NCBI RefSeq assembly: GCF_001039355.2
Contig: NW_019775691.1
Span: 753,177 to 817,176, forward strand
Origin: Lingula anatina
Lineage: Eukaryota; Brachiopoda; Lingulata; Lingulida; Lingulidae
Reading direction: 5' to 3'
Length of the DNA stretch: 64,000 nucleotides
The stretch's first letter is position 1. Every line of letters starts with the position of its first letter. The position numbers and the translations under genes are program-made. The notes below the pieces were generated by a model, which was not told the origin of the DNA, did not search any database, and saw only the letters and a list, made by a program, of their open reading frames with translations. This document shows, one piece after another, positions 23,363 to 36,100 of the stretch.

Positions 23363-23639
23363 GGGAGCATTTAAGATGAGAAGAGCTGTGGTCTAGTAAG
23401 GCTGCAACCTTAATATGGCAGACCTACATGAAAGGAAGACTGCTATTCTTTTAATAGTCTCTCCTCCCTCTACGAGTTGTCCCTCGACCGGTTGAATTGA
23501 GCTGAGATTTAATTACTGTGGTCCTGCTGGGACCACGCGTGCTGAGGATTAACAGGATGCGCGGTCTTCCTTTCATGTAGGTCCCCCATATTTAGGTTGC
23601 GGCCTAAATACCTCCGCTCTTTTCGATGTGAATGCTCCC
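23363..23639. mobile_element. 277-bp MITE with GGGAGCATT inverted ends
   Basis: Left GGGAGCATT...AGAGC and right GCTCT...AATGCTCCC are inverted, and the arms extend inward through CCTACATGAAAGGAAGAC on one side and its complement on the other. TAT flanks both ends. A diverged, oppositely oriented copy lies near 62090-62281. Confidence 0.65.
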
Positions 23640-23763
23640 TATTTCTTGGTAGTTGTTGAATTTTAAAACAAACTTCCATTTGATATCTTAATAAATCTAT
23701 AATGGAAGTCTTCCATTTGAAGGTCATTAGAGATATACACTCCATTGTGAGGTCATTAGAGAT

Positions 23764-24432
23764 CACCCTGAGCTTCAGAGATAACTTGCCACTAACCTCT
23801 TCACTATAGCCTATCTTCATCGTGTCAAGTTACCTCTGACAAAAATAGTTTGACCTAGTTTATATAAGCCAATCGAATCCAAGTTTCAAAATTTTTCACC
23901 AAAGTTTGGTGAAAACGCTGATTGGTTGACCATCAATCGGTAATCCTCGGCTGATTTCGCAAGCTCCATACTAACAACAAAGTTATTGTCGAGTGCGGAG
24001 ACATCTGAGTAGTGCCGAGTGCATAACCGTACACAAAGAAAGCATGGCGTCTTCTATGAGTGACTACGTAAAATAATGTGTTAAGTTATCTCTTGATTCT
24101 TTGCAAAATATGAGTATATCGGAATTGAAACCAGAGCAGTTTGAGGCCCTGCATCATTATCTACTGAGGGATGATGTATTTTGCGTGCTGCCCACAGGTT
24201 ACGGCAAGTCCCTGATATTGAGCCTTATCTCTGATTGGTCCGGATTTGAACAAAGCGCGCTTTGACTCGTTCGCGTTCATTGGCTAGATCGTTCAATGAG
24301 TCATTGAGTGCGGGCTTTAAATTTGATTGGCGGGCGGCAGAGGCAATCGAATGTGGTCAGAGGTAACTTGACACGATGAAGATAGGCTATAGTGAAGAGG
24401 TTAGTGGCAAGTTATCTCTGAAGCTCAGGGTG
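23764..24432 (+). mobile_element. 669-bp transposon: perfect 77-bp TIRs, 8-bp target duplication, helicase fragment inside
   Basis: Arms 23764-23840 and 24356-24432 are exact inverted copies starting CACCCTGAGCTTCAG. TTAGAGAT occurs immediately outside both ends, an 8-bp target site duplication. Perfect arms suggest recent movement. The interior carries a RecQ-like helicase fragment (24044-24265) in place of a transposase. The superfamily is not assigned: an 8-bp duplication is shared by several cut-and-paste groups. Confidence 0.85.
24044..24265 (+). pseudogene. RecQ-like DNA helicase N-terminal fragment
   Basis: One frame from ATG runs through an in-frame TAA at 24074-24076 and ends at TGA 24263-24265. 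It reads SELKPEQFEALHHYLL, then DDVFCVLPTGYGKSLI, which matches the RecQ motif 0 (Gln) and Walker A (GYGKS) regions. The helicase core after motif I is missing. With a premature stop and no downstream motifs it cannot make a working enzyme. It lies wholly between the inverted arms of the 669-bp element, so it is element cargo or the remains of an element-encoded helicase. Confidence 0.75.
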
Positions 24433-24779
24433 TTAGAGATATACACTCCAAGCAATTTAAATGATGCTACAAATTCAATATCTGTTTTGTCAATAACGAG
24501 CTTAGGGATATCTGCATTCTTGCGTTTAAATGATATGGCCATTTGTTTGGTTTTTTTCTTGTTTAATCGCATGTTGTTTTAGTAAAGAAAAAAAAATGTA
24601 AAATAAAATAATAATGATAATTAAATCAATGAATCAAGAAATGAAAATTAAATAAAATATAAATAAACAAACAAATAAAAAAATGAATAAACACATAAAA
24701 ATCAAATAAATAAATTGATTGATAAATAAATAAAAATTAAATAAATAAATAAATCAGGAAATGAAAATTATATATACAC

Positions 24780-24791
24780 ATAAAAATCAAA

Positions 24792-24822
<31 letters not shown>

Positions 24823-24824
24823 AA
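24780..24824. repeat. AAAT tetranucleotide microsatellite
   Basis: AAAT run next to the Cys-rich exon; a broader A/T-rich low-complexity zone begins near 24590. Confidence 0.85.
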
Positions 24825-24833
24825 GGCACTGAC

Positions 24834-24999
24834 TTCCATTCTTATCCCTGAGCAGAGGACAATCTCCTTCCCGTTTACACTTGCGGCACTGGCACGCCTC
24901 CTCCAGCTCTCCAGTTTGCACAGAGCCGCGGTAGTAGTAGCACTGCTTCGGTCGTTTCGGTCCATAGCCTGCCGTTTCATTGCACCAGCATCGGCGGTC
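24834..24999 (-). CDS. Cys-rich extracellular exon of an unidentified gene
   Basis: Minus-strand acceptor tactttag and possible donor GTCAGT bound 55 codons with eight cysteines: RRCWCNETAGYGPKR, KQCYYYRGS, EEACQCRKCKREGDC. CWCN recalls thyroglobulin type-1 or other small disulfide domains, but the spacing is not diagnostic. If the donor is not used the frame reads into the AAAT repeat and stops at about 24768. No partner exons were found confidently; a minus-strand gene between here and about 27920 is possible. Confidence 0.4.
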
Positions 25000-25002
25000 C
25001 TA

Positions 25003-26476
25003 AAGTAAAATGAAGTTAAACCCAGTCAGCTCAAGCTGACATAAGTACAGGAAACATTTTAATTTTATATCAATTTGAACAAGGAAACTGAGAAAAATTA
25101 ATTCATAATACAGCAATATATAACCCTAGAATATTTTATCTCAAATGAACATGGTTTTAAAAGTGTCCTGGAGTAATGACAAGCTTCTAAAGTGAAATAA
25201 AATGTATTGAGCCATTATTTAGTTTGTTGTGAATTTAGCATTGAGATAAAACAGCAATGGCTTTAAATGAACATTATACATAAGATTATTTACATTGTAC
25301 ACGATAGAGACAACAATACAATTTCATTATCTTGATACAAAGTGAAAATAATCCTCAGGTCATCACACAGAAATATCAAAAAGGCATTATAATTACCTTA
25401 ACAGACGATTCAATCTGAATGTTGGATATAAGCTTACCTTTGATAAATAGCAACATGACAGTGCATAGTGATATCTAGCTTATAACTGACTCACTTAAGA
25501 AAAAGAGAAATGATAAAAACAGGGACTGGCCTACTAACTGACATAAAAAGAGACTGGTTTTAGATAAGCCTATTATGAATTTTATATTATGTCCCATAAT
25601 GTTCAGTTCACAATTATTACCTCCAGACATGTAAATTAATTTGATTGGAGTTGATTGCTTGTGCACTCGACTCGTTTTATGGCCTTACCTGTAGTTATAT
25701 AACGTAAGTGGACGTGTGCAATTTGAATGATTAAAAATTAGTATGTACCGCCAAATAATGCAGCACAGAATCCACCACTGATAATAAATATTGTATAAAA
25801 GACATTCAGAATTAATATCGGGGGTTCAGACTGAAGATGACGCAAAGGTGACCGCTCGACAGAGCCATGGGAGACAGCTTGGAAGTTGGAGGCTTCACGT
25901 AGAACATGTAGCCCAAGAGATTTAACCAAAAACCATTAAACTGGTCATTATGTGGACTTGGCTTTTCTTTGCAGGACCTAACGTAAATCTGACACGAACC
26001 GTGGAATGTTTGGATCGTGTTATCCACTAAGTTAGATGAAAACATAATGTCCTATTTCGAGCCCACGCTTGAATTAAGCGTTCAAAATTATATAAGTTTA
26101 GGACATTCATCTTATATGTATATGTACAGGTTCATAACAATAAGTGGAAACCATAATNAAATTTTGAAAATGTGAGGTGTTCGAAATTACTGAGCCAATG
26201 CCATATTCATTAAAGGTCCTAGGCACACCTTAACACAGTTTTCAGTGACACAGAACCAGGATGTAAGCAAATCAATAATGAACACCTGACAATAGACACT
26301 ACTTCAGGTAACCAGGATGAGTCATACACGTATGTACTATATATATATATATATATGACAAAGATATTTTATACAACAATTGATGTAGTTTGTTCAAAAC
26401 GTTATTTCTATTCACCAGAGATTGTATTACCACGGCAGATCTATTCACTGTATCAGAACTTTCCAATACTCAACAA

Positions 26477-26524
<48 letters not shown>

Positions 26525-28509
26525 AACTGCAATCAGATGAATAAGAAATATAATAATGAATGTAAGTAGGTGCTAGCCTGCTAGCTGATAAGATGACCTT
26601 CTATTCAATTCCAAAACAATGATCCCATCTTCCCAAAACAATCATGATTGTGCAATTAGCTCTGGCCTACTTCCAAAACAGACAAAACATTTCAGAGACA
26701 AGCATACCTGAGTCATTTTCACCTTTGAAATTGTAAAAGTAAGCAGTTAATAACAAGTAATATGTCACCACAATTTGAAACACGAGTCTTAGAGGTAAAC
26801 TGATGTTTGTATTAAGTGCATGAGAAGCCACTTGACCTGATAGCACGGAACAATGAGTCATTATGCAACTCTGGATGAAAGTGAAGTCATAATTTCCCTA
26901 AAAATCTCATGGCACAGCCTACCAGAACAACAACTTGTGAAATTATCATAGAGATGACCCATTACACACAAAAAAAATCTATCATATATCTGATTAAATA
27001 TGAAAATAACATGACATTTATAAAAAGAGAAAATAGTACATTATTTGAGTCACAGGACATTGTCTTGCCAATTAATTTGGTATTAAATTCCACATGAGAA
27101 GTGCTTTATCTGATTTAAACAACAATGCTCTATTTTCCATATATATTCTTTGGCTGTTACTTTACAAGGAATAACTGTTTTCTGTACGGACCATTATTTA
27201 ATATCAGTTAAAAGAGCTCTCAAATTCTCCCACTTCACCACTACAGTGCATAAACTACACATCTCGGTGTCTTATACCCCCTGCAGGCCAGCCAATCTAA
27301 GAATTAAGTTCTACACATATGTTGGTCCTTTTCACACAATTCATATTGACATACCACTTGGCAGCAATAAATGAAGAATTTGTCAATTACAGCCTGCTGG
27401 ATTTCAAGTCAAATCAAAGCCACCTTCAGCTCTATGACTGTGATACAATTAACAATACATGTCCACTCTCTCACACCTCCTAATACAAGTAATAATAAAA
27501 ATAAAACCCAATATGATATACATATTTAATACTAATAGAATTCTAAAATTCTTTTCTCTTAAATGGCACCGAATTAATTATATAGTATCAAAAACCAAGA
27601 AAAGACAACCAAATGTGCCTTTCTTACATTCGGTAATGAGATGTCCTAATCACTACAGCGCTGTACTTTGCAATTCAACTCGTAAACAACTTGATACAAA
27701 AAATGGACTCTCCACCTTGGAGAGTTGAGTCGTGAAGACGTACTGGGTGAATTCCCTGCACGTTTAGGACCAAAACAATAAAACAATAGTTCTCGAGAGT
27801 GAAACAAAAACAACAAACCTTCACATAACTGTCGCCTGCTCTATTTTGGTGGAGTCTTTGGAAACCTACGCATTTGGGCGTTGCGGAAGCTGAGTATGGC
27901 TTCTCAGAAATCTTCATCCGGCTTCAAAACGGAAGTTTAACTGCCACCTGGCGGTGATATATATTTAATTAATTATCTATTTATTTTCCTTTGTTTTCAA
28001 AAATAAATTGAGGCAAAAAGCATCAATCACATGTCTGCTTCCTTTAAAACTTGTAAATCTTAGTTTAAGAGCCTAAGAAATTAAAAAATATAGTTATGAA
28101 CCGGAAAAACTAATGTTCACCTCTTGAGGTGAAGGTCGTATCCCTGCCGGCCTCGTTGTGAAAGGTAATCAACAAACTCAACATGCTGGGATTAAGGCTT
28201 CTGCCATCTATGTAAAAAGAAAGTAATTTTGCATTTAACTAATTGGATATACAGAGCATGCTTAGATGTTGGTAGAGTTCAGTTTAGATGACCAGAAAAA
28301 TGCGCTGCAGTCTACTTGCCGTATTTTATCATGTACCTAAGTAAGGCTGAAGTCTGCGATTCAAGGTTCCCAGGCAAGCTGCAGCTTCACACACTACATA
28401 CTAGTGTTGGAGAATTCAGATTTTTTTTGTTACACGTGCGTCACTTGTACTGTGCACATTTGCAATGACTCCCAATACCTCAAGTGATTGATTTAACTTA
28501 ACATCCACT
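25003..28509. other. Intergenic or unassigned intron sequence
   Basis: Contains AT and AAAT microsatellites (26339-26356, 26475-26522) and a single N at 26158 for which I find no flanking duplication. A minus-strand start at 27917 (MKISEKPYSASATPKC..., donor-like GTTTGT after codon 33) could be a first exon, perhaps of the gene holding the Cys-rich exon; this is weak. Confidence 0.4.
26158..26158. other. Single N, unexplained
   Basis: Unlike the other single Ns, the sequence on either side is not repeated elsewhere in the window as far as I can see. Confidence 0.6.
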
Positions 28510-30062
28510 ATGAAGAAAGGGAATGATCCTAATAAGGTAAGGGAAAAATTAATTAAAAATTAATAAAATTGATGAACATGATTATCCATCCCACTCTATG
28601 CAGTACTGGTATAAGTACCATTTTAATACTGGTGCATGTAATATGCATATGGTAATATAATTTTTATTTCACCTTGTTACACTGCAGTTCTAAAATGCAA
28701 TTAATTTTATTATTTTTTCACAGGGTCAGCTACCAGAAGTCGCTGCCAGAAAGCCTGGGGGTCCGGGGTCTTTTTTGCAGGTGTCTGGGTTGGGAAAAGG
28801 TACAGGAACAATCCTATGCCCTTCAATTAAAATATTTTCAATTATTCTTAAATGAACCACTGCATGGATACCCTTCACCATAGCAATCAATCTACTATAG
28901 TTAAGGCAATCTTTAAGAAAGATTATTATTGATATTAAGTTTATTATATTTTATAAATCTTAAACATTCATATTACATACAGGGCCTAATAAGGCATTCA
29001 AATTTTCTCATTAGGCCCGATGGGATCCACTGATAAATCTAAGAAAAATGATCAGCATGTCAAACCCATACAGCAGAGGAAGAATGTACAGCTACAAAGG
29101 TAACAGTATAATCATACTGCACCATGCACATGGATATTGTCTGCAGGGAAGTACTTTAGAATCAAACTCCAGTATACTTAGTAAAGTATTATAGTAGGTG
29201 CAGCACAGAAAGAATTATGTGGCTAAAGTCACATTTGGCATTGCAATCAAAATAATTCTCAGTCTGTTTATCTTTCTTTCTTAATTCTTTTGCTTTTGGA
29301 CTGATAACATAGTTCTGAATTAAAAAAAAAAAAAAAAAAAAAAACTTTTGAAAGATAAAACACATTCACCAACTCTTTTTTTCAAGCACTGATTCAAAAC
29401 CGCGGACAGCTACATTTTGCAGGGAAGTAAAAAGGCAGCAATATATAAAGATGACCCCCTCTAACCCTTTTTTCAGAACTATACTGTTTTGTGCATTTAA
29501 TTAGTATTTGTAAAATGATAATTATGTATAAAATTTTAATTTTAGATCTACTAATGGGTTACCATCCAAACATGCAGGTACTGTATGTCTCAAATGGAAC
29601 AAGCTATTATAAAAGAATTTCAGAAAATCACTTGTCTGGATTTGCTTTCTTTAATTAATTAATTTCTTTTGTCATGTTTCAATCTCACACATTCTCACTT
29701 TTTTTTTTTACCAACGTGTATATGTTTTCCTTAAGTGCATAATTTCTAATCAGTTTCTTTGGAAGATAATCATCCACAATGTAATTTTTATGCTATATAA
29801 TTATATTTTACATTCTTGATAACTGATATTTTACTTTTTTAAATTCAGTGCTACCTGCCATAAATAAGCTGAGTGTTAAAGAGAAAGTGTTGCGTGGAAC
29901 ACTGGAAGATCTCCCTCCTCTTCCTTCCACAGTTGTCAGAGTCTTTCTCAGCTCCACTTTCTCAGGTAAGTTTTAAAGGGATTTCTACAGGTAAATACTA
30001 GGTAAAATATGTGATATATGCTTACAATGGTCTCTACCAGAAGCTTGCTGGATGATTATGTT

Positions 30063-30143
<81 letters not shown>

Positions 30144-33100
30144 TTCTTGCTGGCATCTGCACAGAAGTAATGAATGTACAGTTCAGTATGGTTTTAAATA
30201 AATTTTCACTCTAAAAATTGTAATTTTAATAGACTCAGTAGACAGTGTTTAAATCAAGTCCCCATGGCAGATTAGAGATAAGTTGAACTGATATTGAGCA
30301 TTTTTTTTTCTGTTTATTTTTGTCTATTAATTGTTTGCAAAAGAAATAACGTTTAATTTTAGCATGCACCCTACAAATAATGCCATGTGGTAAAATTTTC
30401 TTGCCTCCAGATATGAGAGCAGAGAGAGATGAACTGGCCAAGACAGGCTATCCCAGGCTGAAGGCTGCCTGCAGAGACCTTGGGCTGGACTTTCAGATAG
30501 TGGACATGAGATGGGGAGTGACCGATGATGCCACAAATGACCACTCCACGGAGAAGTTGTGTATCAGCGAGATCAGAAATTGCCAGATGTTGTCGTTTGG
30601 GCCTAACTTTGTGGTAGGATATGTTAATGAAAATTATTTGACTGCATTTAATGGAAACAGTACAATCTATCCATAATTTTTTTAATCACTAGATTGTAGA
30701 GGCATTCATGCAAATGTTTGTGGTATGTAAGATGATGTGGAATGCTTCTTGCCTGTTTTTATCAATCAACTTTTTCTTTACTCAAGTCATAATAACTGAT
30801 AATTTTTCCTTCTGTGGTATTTTATATACTTAGGACACATATTTTAAAAGAGAAGATCTAGTTAAAAAGTCATGTTTATTTTTTTATGAATTATAAATTG
30901 CTTGTATGAGATTTATGTATGACATACTTCAAGAATTGACTGTTTTGTATGATCATTATTCCTAGAGTTTCCTTGGAGATCGCTATGGTTACCGACCATT
31001 TCCACTGGAGCTAGACATTGAGGAGTTTGAAGCAATTAAAAACTTCCTTCCTTTCTCAGAAGATGAAGAATTGCTACAGCAGTGGTACAGGAGAGACGAC
31101 AACAATGCCCCACCTATGTACACATTACAAGTAGGCTGATTGTTCTTTATTTTTTCTTTTCACAGATCTATATGTTTATGTGAAAAAATTGTGTAGTTAT
31201 TAATTGTGAAGTGAAATTCAATATGTGAACAAGGCTTTCTTCAGAGAGCTGTCACATTTGGGACTCCCTGTACTTCAAATCTTTGGGAAGCCCTTGTATG
31301 TGAAACTTTTTTCTTACTGCAAAATATTTCTACTCCATATTAGCCAATCAGAACAAACCTGCCACATTTTGGTGACCCTCGCCCAGAGATGGCAGCACAG
31401 TCTAGTCAAGACAAGGCAGAGTGGTGGAGAATATTTAGAAAACTTCAGCTGATATTGAGAGAGACTGCAACGGTACTAGCAGATAGAGGGAGAATCAGCA
31501 GGGAGAGGGAGCACCAGTATTTTATGTCAGGTATTACAGGATATAAGTATAGGGTTGGTTAGCCAGGAGAGAGAGAGAGAGAGAGAGCACTCAGAGAGAG
31601 AGAGAAAGATTGAGAGCACAGAGAAAGCAGAGAGAGAGTTTTTAATATGTAGATGCACTTACGAACTCATGTCTTCAATCTACACAACAAGTCTTTAAAA
31701 TCACCCAAAGATTAGAACATAGATGACAAAGAGTAGAATTTTGAGCATTAGCTGGTTCATATTTTTAGGGAACAATGCAATTAAAACATGCCAGTTTTAT
31801 GTAGTGTAACTTTAAATAGTGACTTCTTTTTTCAGTGACTGAAGAAGAAATCACGACTGGCATATTCCAAGCCAAGGATATTGACACCCATTGCCTGTGT
31901 TACATACGTGAACTGGTCGGAATCCAAGATGATCTAGACGGTGACATGACACAGCGCCACCTGGATTTAGTGGAGGAGGAAGATGACACAAAGGTCAGGT
32001 CAAGGTCATCTCTGTGCGAATTGTAATTGCTTCTGCCCTAATTAATTGATTATTTATTGTTTAAAATGAAGCCATGGATCTTTTGGGATATATTTCTGAA
32101 TCAGTTTATGGCTACAGCGCTAGCTCTCTGGCCAGTTACTGTGTACAGCGCAGCACAAGTCTTTGATTAAGAAGAATCAGCCAAAAACCATGATATCATA
32201 TTGAGTCCTGAAAATGCACAAATGTATGTGTTCATACATGTGTAACTCACTTCACATGCATGGATGGGTATTTGTAGCTGATGGGGAACTGCATGCACTG
32301 GGGTATGCATTTTATATATTCCGTCATTTTTTTTCTTTTGTTATACATTTATGTGTTTTTCTTTGTACCAAGAGAAACTGGGTGCTTGTTTTATAATATT
32401 TTAACTTGTTATATATAGGTGATAGATGCTTGTGCTGCAAAATACAGAACCATGCTGCATGACAAGGTGTCTACTTATCTTAGCAGTATTAAGAAGTTTC
32501 AAGTGCAATGGGAATCAGGCAAGTCTCTCTCTGTTCATACATTTTGAGAGAGAGAGAGAGAGAGAGAGATTTGTGCACATAACATAATTACATCACAAAT
32601 AAATTAATCTGGCTACTTTGTGGCATGTTTTAGAATCAATTTGCTAATTAGCATATTATTGTACATAGTAAACACATTTAGGTCCATTATGATTTTATCA
32701 TAGTTCATATATGATTTTGATTCTTGTTATGGTTGGTCTCTGTTGGGCAAAATATACAGTCTTAATTCATACTTTACCCTACTTCTTTACTTGCAGGAGG
32801 AATAAATCCTATAAAAGACAAACAATATTTGGAAAGTTTCTGTGATAACTTTGTGTCAGACATGATGTCTCTTGTACAGAAAGCATACGATGATTCCGAT
32901 CACAAATTGTTCAGAAGTCTTAAGGAAGGATCCAGTAGAAAGCAGAGAGCTGAGGTTTACAGAGAGGTAAATAAATGTGTTCTGGATGCCATCTTTCCAA
33001 CTGAAGAGAATTCATTATGGCTGATTGCTAATTATTACACTAAATTGCACATGTACTACATACATTTCCATGTTACACTGTCTGTTTAATGCATTTTGAA

Positions 33101-36100
33101 AGAAATTTTTATTCACTTGATGATTTCCTATCAAAATATTAAGGAGACCCTTGAAATGTATGAACAGAAACAATTATGAGACCTGATGTGTGTTTGTAGC
33201 ATTTGTGAGACCTGGTGTCTGTCATGCTTTTGAAAAACGGTTTTATTTATTTATTTTAAAAAAATGTTATTTATTTTGAAATCTAGCATCTTGATGTTTT
33301 TGGAATGCTTTCAAAATTACATTTGTAATTATCTTCTTTATCACAGGTTCTCCATCATCTTCACTTTGCACAAACAAAATGTGAACTGTTTTGTGGACAA
33401 GATGAGATCCTTTCACAAATCAAGATGGCGCTCCTGGACAAGAAGCACCGGAGACCAGTTGTGCTTCATGCCCCATCTGGTGTTGGGAAAACCTCTGTGG
33501 TTGCCAAGGTGATGGAGCAGTTGCCAAATTGGTTTGATGGCGGCTGTATCCGGGTGTTGAGGTTCCTGGGGACATCTCCTGATAGTACTAACATACTGAG
33601 TGTGCTGCTGGGAATCTGTTGGCAGCTGGCCAAGGCCTGCAAGGTCATCATGCCTCCAGGCATGCTCAGGAGAAATAAGGTAAGGTGAGTGGGACCCAGT
33701 GACCCACATATAGGTCAACATTTGAACTTACTGACCTAGATGGATAGATACATAGGTCATCACATGATTATAGAGACCTAGATAGATAGATACATGTAAG
33801 TCAACATGTGACACTTATGACCTAGGTTAGACACTCAAGGTCAAGGTATGACCCACCCAGCAGGCAAACAACATTGATTCTACGTTGATTCAACGTTGAT
33901 CCACCAAAATTAACGTTGATTCAATGGTGAATCAATGCCATTTGTCTGCTGGGCAGCGACTTGGATAGAGATTTAATATGATGCAGGTGCCATATGGGAT
34001 GTATTCACTGTGGCCCAGCTTCTTAGCCATGGCCAAGTTGTATTTCTAAAGAAAAAACAGGTTTAAAAAAATGTCATTTTCATACAAATATATATTTATT
34101 CAACATGCTGAAGTTATTAAAGGTTTCCTCTTTGTTCCAGGTCACACAGAACTTGCAGTGGGTTCTCAGAACAGTGGCCAGGTCCTCTCCTGTCCCTATA
34201 ATAATACTCCTGGACTCTGTTGACCAGCTATCTCCAGCCAGTGGTGGACACAGCATGAAATGGGTGCCCAAAGAACTGCCCAGTAATATTTGCATGGTCA
34301 TCTCCACCTTGACCACAGATGAGAATGAATGTCGTAAAAATTTGGTTAAGGAGTTGCAGATTGATTGCGAGAATGGGAATGAGACAGATTTGCCGGCGGC
34401 TGCAGGATATTTTGAGCTGAGAGCCCTTCCTGTCGTGACAGCGCAAGACATCATGAAGGCCTATTTCAAGAAACAAAAGAGGGCACTCACAGATGAACAA
34501 CAGACGATGTTTTTAGAAGTTTTCGAAAAGAGTCCGAGCCCTTTGTTTCTGAAATTGCTCCTAGATCAGGCCAAAACATGGCGGTCCTACACAGAGGTTG
34601 ATAAGGAAAGTCTGGCCACAACAGTGCGAGACGCCATTTTGCAACTTTTTATTGGATTGGAGAATAAGTATGGGGAGCTTCTTATCCAGAAAGCATTGGG
34701 GTACATTACAGTTGGACTGAATGGTTTGACGGAGATAGAAATCGAGGACGCTCTCTCATGTACGGACGACGTTCTGAGTAAGGTGTATGTTTACCATGAT
34801 CCTCCTGTGGAAGGAATCATACGTATTCCGCCATTGCTCTGGGCACGTGTGTACCATGATATCAAGGAATATTTGGTACAACGCCAAGGTCATGGTAAGA
34901 TTACCCTGAATTGGTATCATCGACAGTTTATAGAGGCAGCAACAGAAAGGTATACTTTTTGATTACCTGAATCACTTTTCATAGCTACAAAACCTACGAT
35001 GTTTTCATATTTTTGTCTGTCTTTTGCAGTTTTTCCTGGCCAACAATCACATTTAAAGTTGACTGTGTTGGGTTTTAGATTTCAGAAATTATTGAATTTA
35101 ATAAGGTTTCTGTTAATAATTGAAAATTGTCATCATTAATAATATTTTGCCAGTGGAATATGATTTTGTCTTTTGTGACTTAAACAAACTGGGTATAAGT
35201 GGCAACATATATAAATTAAGTGCTTGTTGAAAGGGAATAGAATATTAAAAATTGTACTTTAATAATATGTCTAAATATTTGTAAATTAATTCACAGGTAC
35301 ACCAAGGGGGAAAATGCAGCCCAACTACACAGCACTTTGGTAACCATGTTCTCCGCTGAGGACAGTATATGTCGCACCATCACCCTCGAGCAGAGAAATA
35401 ACAAGGTCATCCAAGATGCAGACAGACAGATTACATTGCAGCAGACAACACCAAATAACAGGCGTAAACTGATGTGCCTGCCATATCATTTGGTTAAGTC
35501 CAAGTAAGATTATTAAAATTATGGTTATATTAGTATTGAAAAAATTTATGGTATGAAACAAATTATTGAAATAGTTTCAGTTTTATTTATCTAACATTCA
35601 TGTCTTATCAGAATTACACATTTTATTTTCATTGACATTGTTATAAAACTAGAGCGAAAATTCTTACTTTTGTCAGATATATTGATGATAACATTGACCA
35701 TGTGACATCAATTGTACAGGATGTTTTTGAAAGTAAAATAAGTTTAATTTATGAAGCTGTCTTCTGTGAAGGGGCAATGGTCATAAGTACTGCAGATGAT
35801 GCTATATATAAATTGATCAATTTCTACCCAAATCAAGAATTGCCACCTTATTTCAATGTTACAGAAACATTGACAAACTCAAGTCAGAAGTCCTCTTCAA
35901 CATTGACTTCCTTGTATCCAAGATGGCCGCTTTCTCTCTCCAAGACGTGCTGGAGGACATAAGAGACGGGTTGGACATGGACAGTGAAGATGAAGAGATA
36001 CTGCAGTTACATAAATGTCTACTTCACATGGACAGCTGTGATAACGTTGGTGGCAGATCCTCGTTGAAATTACCTGTATATATACTAGGTTGTCTGCCTG

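Noticed and set aside
26101-26220. Overlap duplication at the N at 26158
   Set aside because: I could not find the flanking sequence repeated on the other side, unlike the other three single Ns.
29389-29434. Possible extra NWD1-like exon between exons 3 and 4
   Set aside because: It fits only if exon 2 ends at an earlier GT and exon 3 is read in another frame; the chosen path gives a more ordinary hydrophilic linker. Not excluded.
31225-31452. 75-codon frame with similarity to 15091-15351
   Set aside because: It overlaps a short dispersed repeat (TTCTTCAGAGAGCT, GGACTCCCTGT) and the real exon 31344-31530 in another frame.
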